This document shows positions 30,608 to 37,647 of a stretch of 37,647 bases of DNA, piece after piece. A program made the translations under genes and the position numbers. Source of the DNA: Lentibacter sp. (GTDB taxonomy: Bacteria; Pseudomonadota; Alphaproteobacteria; Rhodobacterales; Rhodobacteraceae); contig JADGEJ010000036.1 in assembly GCA_016744435.1 (NCBI GenBank), forward strand, positions 1 to 37,647, in the 5' to 3' direction. Within the stretch, counting starts at the first letter, position 1, and the number at the start of each line of letters is the position of its first letter. A model generated the notes under the pieces. The model was not told the origin of the DNA and made no database searches. It saw only the letters and a list, made by a program, of their open reading frames with translations.

Positions 30608-32806
30608 TTAGCCGACGGCGAAGATGTCTTCATAGATGAAGTCGGCTTCTGTCAGCACGATGTCACTGCCAGAGTTGTTTTCCAGCGTGATGCTATCGGT
30701 GCCATTGGCAAAGTGGAACGTGTCGCCCGCATCAATTGTAATGTTGAGTTCACCAGAGGTGATCTGCGCCACGAGATCAAAGCCGAGGCCTGTGATATCA
30801 AACAAATCGACGCCATCTTCAAAGTCAGACAGGGTGTCGTTGCCGTGGCCTGTGGCGAAGACGAACACGTCAGCGCCTGAGCCGCCTTCGAGCTCGTCAT
30901 TGCCTGCGCCGCCGATGATCGTGTCATCGCCCGCATCGCCCCAGATGTTGTCTGCACCCGCACCAGAATCAATGAAGTCGTCATCGTCTCCGCCGTGCAA
31001 CTGGTCGCGGCCTTCTTCGCCGATGATCGTGTCGTTACCGGCGCCGCCAAAGCCACGGTCGTCGCCTTCGCCAGTGTGGAGGAAGTCATCGCCGTTGCCG
31101 CCTTCAAGCTTGTCACGAGCGGCACCGCCATAAACGATGTCTGCGCCGTCGCCTGCGCGAATAACGTCGCCGCCTTCGCCTCCGAGGATCGTGTCGTCTC
31201 CACCATGGCCACGGATGAAGTCGTTTCCGTCACCGCCGTCGATATAGTCGCTTCCTGCGCCGCCAAGAATGTTGTCTTTGCCTGCGCCGCCTTCGATGCT
31301 GTCGTCGCCGTCGTGGCCTTTAAGCACATCATTGCCTTCGCCGCCTTCGAGCGTGTCATTGCCCTTGTTGCCTTCAAGCCGGTCGTTGCCAGCGCCACCA
31401 ATGACAAGGTCGTCGCCGTTGCCGCCATAGCCACGGTCGTTGCCGTCGCCGCCATTGATATGGTCATCGCCGTCTTGGCCGCGCAGGGTGTCGTTGCCGC
31501 CGTTGCCTTCGATGCTGTCAGCTTCGATGGTTCCGCCGATGCTTTCTGCATCGTCAGTGCCGATGATGGTGTTGAATATCGGCTCTGCCGGGCCTTCGCC
31601 ACCAGTGTAGACGGCTGACTCTGTCTCGATGAAATCAACGATGGCTGCAAAATTGTTTGCGACAAGGCTGTTGATGCCTGCCGGAACGGGGAAGTCAGCA
31701 GGCGCAGGAGCGCCAACAGTCGCTTGGTAGTTGATCAGGCTCGCAAGGAAATAGAGCGTCTCTGTGCCGTGCGGCGCTGTGTCAACGAACAGGTCAGACG
31801 CGTTGAGCGCGCCAAGCAGGCCATCTTCTGAGAGCAAGCCTGCAAGAACTGGCGCGACAGGGATCAGCGTGATCGTCGCCTCTGGGAACTGCTCTTCAAG
31901 GGCGTCGACATAGCTGACATACCAGTCATGGTAGGCACCTTGGTTGTAGTCGTAGTATGCCTCCATGACCGCGTCACTCGGTGGGAAGGCTTCGCTAAAG
32001 AGGCCCAAGTCAGACCAGCCTTCATAGATGAAGAAATCAGCGTCGGGCTGATCAACAATGGTGTCGGCGATTACATCAGCCGTCGCGGTGAGCGGGCTCG
32101 TTGTTGTGCCATAGTAGTAGGCGTTTGGGCCAACCTCTTGGAGGAAGTTTGCAGGCGTGATGATGATCTGGTCAAACGAGACTTGGCTGAAAGTGTTGAA
32201 GTCGGTGTCCCAAAGTCCGTCAACGCCGGAAAAGCCCCATTCATTCGCGGGCTCTGGCCTGTCAGCAAACTGCTGAAGGAACCCGTAGCCGCCGTTGACG
32301 GCATAGTCGCCATTGGTATGCGCGATCAGCTGGTCCATCCAATAAGGAACATTTGAAGTTGCGCCGCCGCCTGCGAAGTTCACCAGCGAGTTGCCATAGT
32401 AGTATTGGGTGAGGTTCACATTGTCTGCCGGAGCCCCGGTGCTGGCCATTGTGATCTCATAGGGCGACGCGTCCACATCAACTGTGAAGTCGGTTGTCGA
32501 GAGGTAGAGTGTCTCTGTGGCCGTGGCTGTGTAGGTGATAACACCGGGCTGGATGTCACTGCCCATGATGCTGAAGAGAGGTGCAGCAGAATCCGCGCCG
32601 AGCTGGAACTGAAAGTCATGCGCATATTGGTCTGACGTGCTGGTCATCGTGAACGTGTAGGTGACACCGGCGGTGAGCGAGACAGCGATACTGTCAGTGT
32701 CAGCATATGAGGCGAAGCTTTCTCCAACGAAAGTATCGCCCGCGGCCATCGCGTAAATGGTTGCGGCGCCTTGGGCGGCATCGGTTGTTTCAGTAATGGT
32801 CGGCAT
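30608..32806 (-). CDS. RTX-type secreted protein with PPC-like and SGNH-hydrolase-like domains
   Basis: The protein has 732 residues with no Sec signal. A PPC-like beta domain (about 20-120: ADTDSIAVSLTAGVTYTF) comes first. The next part (about 133-395) looks like an SGNH hydrolase: YYYGNSLVNF puts Ser140 in the nucleophile position, and DTAPHGTETLYFLA gives Asp342 and His346 as the rest of the triad. A calcium-binding RTX array follows (about 413-648) with some thirteen rows of the GGxGxDxUx type, such as GGAGNDRLEGNKGNDTLEG. A C-terminal cap (SDFEDGVDLFDITG) is typical of type I secretion substrates. It is probably an exported esterase-like enzyme. No type I secretion genes are in the window. 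The ATG at 32806 follows GAGAGGGA by about 10 bases. Confidence 0.85.
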   Translation of the reverse strand: MPTITETTDAAQGAATIYAMAAGDTFVGESFASYADTDSIAVSLTAGVTYTFTMTSTSDQYAHDFQFQLGADSAAPLFSIMGSDIQPGVITYTATATETLYLSTTDFTVDVDASPYEITMASTGAPADNVNLTQYYYGNSLVNFAGGGATSNVPYWMDQLIAHTNGDYAVNGGYGFLQQFADRPEPANEWGFSGVDGLWDTDFNTFSQVSFDQIIITPANFLQEVGPNAYYYGTTTSPLTATADVIADTIVDQPDADFFIYEGWSDLGLFSEAFPPSDAVMEAYYDYNQGAYHDWYVSYVDALEEQFPEATITLIPVAPVLAGLLSEDGLLGALNASDLFVDTAPHGTETLYFLASLINYQATVGAPAPADFPVPAGINSLVANNFAAIVDFIETESAVYTGGEGPAEPIFNTIIGTDDAESIGGTIEADSIEGNGGNDTLRGQDGDDHINGGDGNDRGYGGNGDDLVIGGAGNDRLEGNKGNDTLEGGEGNDVLKGHDGDDSIEGGAGKDNILGGAGSDYIDGGDGNDFIRGHGGDDTILGGEGGDVIRAGDGADIVYGGAARDKLEGGNGDDFLHTGEGDDRGFGGAGNDTIIGEEGRDQLHGGDDDDFIDSGAGADNIWGDAGDDTIIGGAGNDELEGGSGADVFVFATGHGNDTLSDFEDGVDLFDITGLGFDLVAQITSGELNITIDAGDTFHFANGTDSITLENNSGSDIVLTEADFIYEDIFAVG
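30870..31567 (-). repeat. RTX nonapeptide-coding repeat array
   Basis: The DNA shows an imperfect periodicity of 27 and 54 bases caused by the Gly-Gly-x-Gly-x-Asp repeats. The copies differ at many third positions, so the array is old rather than freshly duplicated. It creates long false open frames on the other strand. Confidence 0.85.
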
Positions 32807-33037
32807 GCGGCAGTGTCCCTCTCGTCTATTCAATATGTGCTTGGCGCAGGCGCGGGCCGCTATCCAAGCGTCGTGAACACTTCGTTAACATGCACGATCT
32901 TGAATTGGGGCAGAAATGTGGCCGGAAAATGGCTCAAACATGCAAAAAGCTACGCGCACCTAGGGCTTAACCTGCCTTGCGGAAACAGTTTTTTGAAATT
33001 CGGTCAGATTGTTCGCGAATAGGCTTCAGACAAGCCG

Positions 33038-33493
33038 TCACTCAAGCCCGACAGCCGCGCGGGCGATTCGGTCAAGCAGGGCTTCGATCTTCTGCATTTC
33101 GCCCTCGGGGTAGCTGCGAAAGCCTACGATGGTTTCATCTGGCTTGTCGGGCATGACAGCGACGAAGATGTCATAGGGGCAGAACATCACGTTCAGCGGA
33201 TTGGCCTCCATAACTTCGCGCGACAGCTTGGCCGAGCAGAAGCTGTAGATGTCGGCCTTGGTGAAGATCGTCACGTTAGAGCCGACGTCTTTCTTGGTGC
33301 GCTCAAGCATGTCGCCCGTGTGCGAGACGTGGTCAACCACAAGCCCCTCATCAAGGATCGCGTTTTCGAGGCCAAAGATGACATCATCAAACGACTCATC
33401 TGTGGTGTAGGAGACGAGGCCGCTATCGGCTGCTGCTGATGTCGCCATGACTAGGGTTACTGCTGTGGCTATTGCTGTGATCGTCGCGCGCAT
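33038..33493 (-). CDS. Exported DUF302 domain protein
   Basis: The protein has 151 residues. A signal peptide (MRATITAIATAVTLVMATSAAA) points to the periplasm. The mature part fits DUF302: GLVSYTTDESFDDVIFGLENAILDEGLVVDHVSHTG in shape, then FTKADIYSFCSAKLSREVMEANPLNVMFCPYDI, with two Cys, and MPDKPDETIVGFRSYP. DUF302 proteins are often found near redox or respiratory genes; their function is unknown. A ribosome-binding site (GGAGA) precedes the ATG by 4 bases, a little close. A site resembling an FNR box lies about 85 bp upstream, in line with regulation by oxygen. It is divergent from the glutamate-synthase-like gene. Confidence 0.88.
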   Translation of the reverse strand: MRATITAIATAVTLVMATSAAADSGLVSYTTDESFDDVIFGLENAILDEGLVVDHVSHTGDMLERTKKDVGSNVTIFTKADIYSFCSAKLSREVMEANPLNVMFCPYDIFVAVMPDKPDETIVGFRSYPEGEMQKIEALLDRIARAAVGLE

Positions 33494-33570
33494 GTGTTCT
33501 CCATTGGGTAAGCTGTGACTTGCGTGAAGCTTTGTTAAGCCGCACTCTAGTGTAAAGTGCTAAGTTGGCT

Positions 33571-33584
33571 TTGACACATATCAA
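33571..33584. promoter_or_regulatory. FNR/FnrL-like binding site
   Basis: TTGACACATATCAA matches the consensus TTGAT-N4-ATCAA at nine of ten defined positions. Its centre lies about 84 bp before the DUF302 ATG. A plausible -10 (TAGAGT or TACACT on the minus strand, 33544-33554) would put it close to -41, the position of an activator site. It is only 13 bp before the other gene's ATG. Confidence 0.5.
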
Positions 33585-33596
33585 GTAGGGAATGTG

Positions 33597-35087
33597 ATGC
33601 AATTTGCGGTAACGGTTATGAACTTTCTCGCGCTGGCCTTTGTCTGGCTGTTGGGGGCTGTCGCGGCGCTGGTACTGGTGCTCTATATAATAGATCGCAC
33701 ACAGCGCGGTGACGCGATCAGACGCAACTATCCGGTGATCGGGCGGTTTCGGCATTTGTTCTCTACATTGGGTGAGTTTTTCCGCCAGTATTTCTTCGCG
33801 ATGGACCGCGAAGAGATGCCGTTTAACCGTGCCCAGCGTGACTGGGTCGAACGCTCGGCGCATGGTGCGGGCAACACAGTTGCTTTCGGCTCAACCCGCA
33901 ACCTTGGCATTCCGGGAACATCGCTGTTTATGAACGCCGCCTTTCCGCCGCTGGACGATGAGTTTGCCAGCTCCGAGCCGCTGCTGATCGGGCCGCATGC
34001 ACGCACACCTTATAGTGCCCCCTCTTTTTTCAACATTTCGGGCATGTCATTTGGGGCGCTTTCCAAGCCCGCAGTGCGCGCCTTGAGCCGCGGCGCCGCC
34101 AAGGCGGGTGTCTGGCTGAACACGGGCGAGGGCGGTGTTTCGCCTTACCACCTTGAGGGCGGCGGCGACGTTGTCTTCCAGATCGGCACCGCGAAATATG
34201 GCGTGCGCAGTGAGGAGGGCGGGCTGAGCGACGGGAAGCTGCGCGAAGTTGCGGCGGTTGAAAACGTGCGGATGTTTGAGTTGAAGCTTGCGCAGGGGGC
34301 CAAGCCCGGCAAAGGCGGCATTCTGCCCGCCGAGAAAGTCAGCGCCGAGATCGCCGCTATTCGCGGCATTAAAGAAGGCAGCGCTAGTATATCGCCCAAC
34401 CGTCATGTTGAGGTCGGCAACTGGGCTGAGCTGTTGGACATGGTCAACCACATTCGCGATGTGACGGGCAAGCCTGTCGGCATCAAGACAGTGCTTGGCT
34501 CGGCTGACCCGTGGGAGGAATTCTTCGCGCTGATTGATGCGCGCGGCCCTGAGAGCGCGCCTGACTTTATTACTGTAGATGGTGGGGAGGGCGGCACGGG
34601 GGCTGCCCCGATGCCGCTGATCGACTTGGTTGGCATGCCCATCAGGGAAGCTTTGCCACGGATGGTTGATTTACGCGACAAGCACGGGCTGCACGAGCGC
34701 ATCCGCATTGTGGCGAGCGGTAAGCTGGTCAACCCCGGCGACGTCGCTTGGGCGATCTGCGCTGGCGCTGACTTTGTCACCTCGGCACGCGGCTTTATGT
34801 TTAGCCTTGGCTGCATTCAGGCGCTCAAGTGCAACAAGAATACTTGCCCGACAGGCATCACAACTCACGACGCCAAGCTGCAGCGCGGGCTGGTTGTCGA
34901 GGAGAAGTATGAGAAGGTGGCGAACTACGCCAAGCAAGTCATCAAGGAAGTCGAAACCATCGCGCATTCTGTCGGTGTCGCCGAGCCACGCCTGATGCGG
35001 CGGCGGCATGTGCGGATTGTTCAGGATGATGGCCGCTCGCTGCCGATGAATAAGATTTATCCAAGTGCAACTGGCCACATAGTGTGA
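33597..35087 (+). CDS. FMN-binding glutamate synthase family protein, membrane-anchored
   Basis: The protein has 496 residues. A hydrophobic N-terminal segment (about 4-30) likely anchors it in the membrane, and the rest should face the cytoplasm. The main part resembles the FMN domain of glutamate synthase: ISGMSFGALSKPAVRALSRGA, NTGEGGVSPYHLEGGGDVVFQIGTAKYG in part, GTGAAPMPL, and a 3Fe-4S type cysteine pattern CIQALKCNKNTCPTGI. It lacks the glutaminase domain, so it is not a full GltB; the true reaction of this stand-alone family is not well established. ATG at 33597 is preferred over GTG 33594 by spacing from AGGG. It is divergent from the DUF302 gene. Confidence 0.9.
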   Translation: MQFAVTVMNFLALAFVWLLGAVAALVLVLYIIDRTQRGDAIRRNYPVIGRFRHLFSTLGEFFRQYFFAMDREEMPFNRAQRDWVERSAHGAGNTVAFGSTRNLGIPGTSLFMNAAFPPLDDEFASSEPLLIGPHARTPYSAPSFFNISGMSFGALSKPAVRALSRGAAKAGVWLNTGEGGVSPYHLEGGGDVVFQIGTAKYGVRSEEGGLSDGKLREVAAVENVRMFELKLAQGAKPGKGGILPAEKVSAEIAAIRGIKEGSASISPNRHVEVGNWAELLDMVNHIRDVTGKPVGIKTVLGSADPWEEFFALIDARGPESAPDFITVDGGEGGTGAAPMPLIDLVGMPIREALPRMVDLRDKHGLHERIRIVASGKLVNPGDVAWAICAGADFVTSARGFMFSLGCIQALKCNKNTCPTGITTHDAKLQRGLVVEEKYEKVANYAKQVIKEVETIAHSVGVAEPRLMRRRHVRIVQDDGRSLPMNKIYPSATGHIV

Positions 35088-35118
35088 GGCCTATGGCCAG
35101 CACTTTAACCCTATTGAT

Positions 35119-35149
35119 AGAGAGACTGTCTTTTCCGGCAGAGAGACTG
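35119..35149 (+). promoter_or_regulatory. Pair of direct repeats upstream of the Lrp-type gene
   Basis: AGAGAGACTG occurs at 35119-35128 and 35140-35149, 21 bp apart, that is two turns of the helix on the same face. A shorter related copy (AGAGAGAT) is at 35287-35294 near the start codon. They could be sites for the Lrp-type regulator acting on its own gene. The rest of 35088-35304 shows nothing else clear. Confidence 0.3.
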
Positions 35150-35304
35150 ACCCATTCGATTGAAACGGCCATTCGTTTATCATGCCGCGAAAGTCCGCAA
35201 TGAGCCCACTTTACCCAATGCTGCAAATTGCACGAATGACGGCTTGTTGCTCACGAAAGCCAGGAACGCATTGTGCCAGTTAAGACAGAGAGATAGTATT
35301 TGGC

Positions 35305-35790
35305 ATGTTCAAATTGGATCATATTGATTTAAAAATACTTCGAGTTTTGTCCGAGAATGGACGGATCACCAAATCAGCCTTGGCTGAAGAAGTGGGCCTA
35401 TCGCCATCGCCGTGTTGGGAGCGTTTGCGACGGTTGGAGAAATCAGGGTTAATCTCGGGTTACCGCGCAGAGATTAACCTACGCAAGTTGTCAGGAGCTG
35501 TGACAGTATTTGTAACAATCGAGCTGGATTCTCATGCCGTCGCGCGGTTTCAATCCTTTGAACGCACTGTTCGTGAACATGCTGAAATCACCGGCTGTTG
35601 GGCGATCGGCGGCGGCTATGACTACCTTATTCAAGTGGTCGCGCCCACAATTGAGGCATATCAAGATCTGATTGAATCCGTTCTGGAGGCCTCGGGTGAT
35701 GTGGCTCGCTATTACTCCTATATCGTGACTAAAACGATCCGCCAGCCGGGACCACCGTTACATCTATTCTCGGGTCAGCAGAAGAATTGA
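35305..35790 (+). CDS. Lrp/AsnC family transcriptional regulator
   Basis: The protein has 161 residues. The N-terminal winged helix reads LDHIDLKILRVLSENGRITKSALAEEVGLSPSPC in its usual form (seen in pieces), and the C-terminal ligand-sensing domain includes GAVTVFVTIELDS, ITGCWAIGGGYDYLIQVV and a Tyr-rich end. Such regulators form octamers and respond to an amino acid or related effector. It is 107 bp upstream of a semialdehyde dehydrogenase gene and then an aminotransferase, all on one strand. This matches the asnC-ssd-atf order known from ectoine-utilisation clusters in related bacteria, and also fits polyamine or GABA breakdown. The ribosome-binding site is weak. Confidence 0.92.
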   Translation: MFKLDHIDLKILRVLSENGRITKSALAEEVGLSPSPCWERLRRLEKSGLISGYRAEINLRKLSGAVTVFVTIELDSHAVARFQSFERTVREHAEITGCWAIGGGYDYLIQVVAPTIEAYQDLIESVLEASGDVARYYSYIVTKTIRQPGPPLHLFSGQQKN

Positions 35791-35897
35791 TCTGAAGTCG
35801 GCCCATTTTTCAGTTAAACCTTCTGCACATGCAGGCAACTTCAGCCTCGCTGTCTGATCCAAAATCATAAACTGGCCTCAGAACGAGGGAGTTTATT

Positions 35898-37370
35898 ATG
35901 TTAGCCACAATTGACGACACGCAGACAGCACGTCTGCAAAAAATGCCTCTTGTGAAAACTAGGGGCTACGTTGATGGCTCTTGGCGTTCAGCAAGTTCAA
36001 GCTTTGCGGTTACTGATCCGGCGACAGGCCATGATATAGCGCGGGTCCATGCGATGGATGATAACATGGCCGAAGCTGCGGTAAGCGCGGCGCAAAACGC
36101 ATTTGGTGCATGGTCCGGTCTTTTGCCACAACAGCGCGCTTTGGTGCTGAAGGAGTGGCACGTCAAAATTATCGAACATCGAGAAGAGCTTGCGCAGATC
36201 ATGGTGGCCGAACAAGGCAAGCCAATCTCGGAGGCGCGCGGTGAAATTGACTATGCCGCCAGCTTTGTCGAATTCTACGCCGAAGAGGCCAAGCGCGCCA
36301 ACGTTGAAGGAATTACCAGCCACATGCCTAACGCCGAGGTCGAGCTTTGGAGAGAGCCTATTGGCGTGGTCGCACTTGTGACCCCGTGGAATTTTCCATC
36401 GGCAATGCTGACGCGCAAAGCCGCTGCAGCGCTTGCAGCGGGTTGCACGGTTGTGGCCCACCCTTCGGCAGAAACGCCCTTGTCGGCATTGGCCCTTGCG
36501 CAATTGGCGCATGAGGCCGGTATCCCAGCAGGGGTATTCAACGTATTGCCGGGTGATGCACAAACCATCGTAACGCCATGGTGCCGCGATCCTCGCGTGC
36601 GCGCTTTGTCCTTTACAGGATCAACCGAGGTTGGCCGCTTGCTTTATAGCCAGTGCGCCAACACAGTGAAGCGCCTTGTGTTGGAGTTGGGGGGGCATGC
36701 GCCGTTCATCGTCTTTGAAGATGCTGATCTAGACCGCGCTGTCTCAGAAGCGGTATCCGCAAAGTTCGCCACCAGTGGTCAGGACTGCCTTGGGGCCAAC
36801 CGGATGTTCATTGACCGTGGCATTTATGGTGAATTCTGCATGCGGTTCAAGGAAGCCGCTAGTGCATTGAAGGTTGGCGTCGGACAAGACGACCCCGATG
36901 TCGGCCCATTGATGCATGAGCGTCTTGTGCAAAAACAAGAAAGCCAGATTGCAGATGCCCTCGCTAAAGGGGCCCGCCTTACTTTGGGAGGCAAACGTCA
37001 TGTGGCAGGCCCGTTGTTTTTTGAGCCAACAGTGCTTGTTGATGTGCCAAATACAGCGGACATCATGCGTGAAGAAACGTTTGGGCCAGTCGCCGCATTA
37101 ACGCCATTTGACAACGAAGACGAAGTTGTTGCCCGCGCGAACGACACAGAATACGGGCTGGTGGCCTATGTCCATACCCAAGACCCCAAACGCATCTACC
37201 GAATGTCACGCGCTTTGGAATTTGGCATGGTCGCGATCAACCGCACATCTGTCACAGGTCCGCCGATCCCGTTTGGCGGCGTCAAACAATCAGGCCTTGG
37301 ACGCGAAGGTGCGCGCCATGGCCTCGAAGAATTCACTGAAATCAAATATGTCTGCCGAGACTGGAGCTAA
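35898..37370 (+). CDS. NAD(P)-dependent semialdehyde dehydrogenase (succinate-semialdehyde dehydrogenase type)
   Basis: The protein has 490 residues, normal for the aldehyde dehydrogenase family. It has the cofactor segment VALVTPWNFPSAMLTRKAAAAL, the NAD-binding SFTGSTEVGRLL, catalytic Glu263 in ELGGHAPFI and catalytic Cys297 in SGQDCLGANR. The overall pattern (LARANDTEYGLVAYVHTQD-like, FGGVKQSGLGREG) is that of the succinate-semialdehyde dehydrogenase branch. It would oxidise a semialdehyde made by the aminotransferase encoded next. Succinate semialdehyde (from GABA) and aspartate semialdehyde (from ectoine) are the main possibilities. A GAGGGAG site lies 6 bases before the ATG. The aminotransferase begins 4 bp after the stop. 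Confidence 0.92.
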   Translation: MLATIDDTQTARLQKMPLVKTRGYVDGSWRSASSSFAVTDPATGHDIARVHAMDDNMAEAAVSAAQNAFGAWSGLLPQQRALVLKEWHVKIIEHREELAQIMVAEQGKPISEARGEIDYAASFVEFYAEEAKRANVEGITSHMPNAEVELWREPIGVVALVTPWNFPSAMLTRKAAAALAAGCTVVAHPSAETPLSALALAQLAHEAGIPAGVFNVLPGDAQTIVTPWCRDPRVRALSFTGSTEVGRLLYSQCANTVKRLVLELGGHAPFIVFEDADLDRAVSEAVSAKFATSGQDCLGANRMFIDRGIYGEFCMRFKEAASALKVGVGQDDPDVGPLMHERLVQKQESQIADALAKGARLTLGGKRHVAGPLFFEPTVLVDVPNTADIMREETFGPVAALTPFDNEDEVVARANDTEYGLVAYVHTQDPKRIYRMSRALEFGMVAINRTSVTGPPIPFGGVKQSGLGREGARHGLEEFTEIKYVCRDWS

Positions 37371-37374
37371 GATT

Positions 37375-37647
37375 ATGAGCACGTTACACAACGACCAAAT
37401 GAGCCAATGGGACCGTGAGAACTTTTTCCATCCCTCGACCCATCTTGCCAAACACGCGCGCGGCGAAACGCCGACGCGGGTGATTTCGCGCGCCAAGGGC
37501 GTCTTTATCGAAGATCGTGATGGCAACAAGCTGCTCGACGCTTTCGCGGGGCTTTACTGCGTGAATGTCGGTTATGGCCGCACCGAGATAGCCGAAGCGA
37601 TCGCCGCGCAGGCGCATGAGTTGGCCTATTACCACGCCTATGTCGGG
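37375..37647 (+). CDS. Class III aminotransferase, N-terminal part (cut by window end)
   Basis: Only the first 91 codons are present. The sequence has the start of a pyridoxal-phosphate class III (omega) aminotransferase: WDRENFFHPSTHLAKHARGE, then GVFIEDRDGNKLLDAFAGLYCVNVGYG and EIAEAIAAQAHELAYYHAY. It would move an amino group from a diamine, GABA, beta-alanine, taurine or diaminobutyrate to a keto acid; the fragment cannot settle which. GGAG lies about 9 bases before the ATG. It directly follows the semialdehyde dehydrogenase gene, so the two carry out consecutive steps. The PLP lysine lies beyond the window. Confidence 0.9.
   Translation, partial: MSTLHNDQMSQWDRENFFHPSTHLAKHARGETPTRVISRAKGVFIEDRDGNKLLDAFAGLYCVNVGYGRTEIAEAIAAQAHELAYYHAYVG

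Noticed and set aside
30995-31618. 207-codon Ala/Val-rich frame on the plus strand
   Set aside because: It is the complement of the RTX repeat array; its periodic Ala/Val composition is produced by the Gly-Asp repeats on the other strand.
35070-35099. Terminator after the glutamate-synthase-like gene
   Set aside because: The inverted repeat (TGGCCACATAG...CTATGGCCA) has a bulge, overlaps the stop codon and has no T-run, so it was not listed as a feature.
1-37647. Mobile elements, prophage or genomic island
   Set aside because: No transposase, integrase, phage or toxin-antitoxin genes, no insertion at the tRNA-Val, and no evident change in base composition were seen.

Overview
The window looks like a stretch of chromosome from an alphaproteobacterium of the order Rhodobacterales (Roseobacter group). 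This rests on protein resemblance and gene content, not on a search: a fused two-ferredoxin FdhF, a split saccharopine pathway, an HAAT-type importer flanked by two acyl-CoA ligases, a DinB with an N-terminal zinc knuckle, a moderately high GC content, and intergenic hairpins of a type I recall from this family. I see no insertion sequence, phage gene, integrase, CRISPR array or rRNA. It reads as an ordinary, mostly core chromosomal region.

Layout. 1-1892 (+): the 3' end of mutL, then rmuC overlapping it by 4 bp, then a small DUF3775 gene. A perfect 20-bp palindrome separates these from a minus-strand operon (4823-1972): histidine phosphatase, lysine-forming saccharopine dehydrogenase and glutamate-forming saccharopine dehydrogenase, a two-enzyme route between lysine and 2-aminoadipate semialdehyde. 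4990-8964 (+): a stand-alone formate dehydrogenase alpha subunit and an M20 amidohydrolase. 11566-8961 (-): a soluble hybrid histidine kinase and an OmpR-type response regulator overlapping by 4 bp.

11767-20506 (+) is the most coherent block: acyl-CoA ligase, LivG-type ATPase, LivH-type permease, a small two-helix membrane protein, LivM-type permease, periplasmic binding protein, LivF-type ATPase and a PaaK-like CoA ligase. The likely logic is import of a carboxylic acid followed at once by CoA activation. The substrate cannot be read from the sequence.

20608-24652 holds an exported protein of unknown function (-), ribosomal protein L36 with its terminator (-), tRNA-Val(GAC) (-), an N-formylglutamate amidohydrolase (+) with a recognisable promoter, a 420-bp gene-free stretch full of tight hairpins and short tandem repeats, and DNA polymerase IV (-), whose last codons and stop lie inside an 18-bp tandem repeat. 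24748-25940 (+) is a stomatin/NfeD membrane pair. pyrF and a small unknown gene (-) are divergent from clpB (+), which has a good sigma-32-type promoter. A GNAT acetyltransferase follows.

32806-30608 (-) encodes a large RTX protein with a PPC-like N-terminal domain and a probable SGNH-hydrolase domain, presumably exported by a type I system encoded elsewhere. A periplasmic DUF302 protein (-) and a membrane-anchored glutamate-synthase-like protein (+) are divergent across a region with an FNR-like site. The window ends in an Lrp regulator, a semialdehyde dehydrogenase and a truncated class III aminotransferase, an amine, GABA or ectoine catabolic module.

I found no single obviously new system. 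The best leads are the importer/two-ligase cluster with its extra small membrane protein, the RTX-SGNH protein, the hairpin and repeat region at the dinB 3' end, and the FNR-like site.
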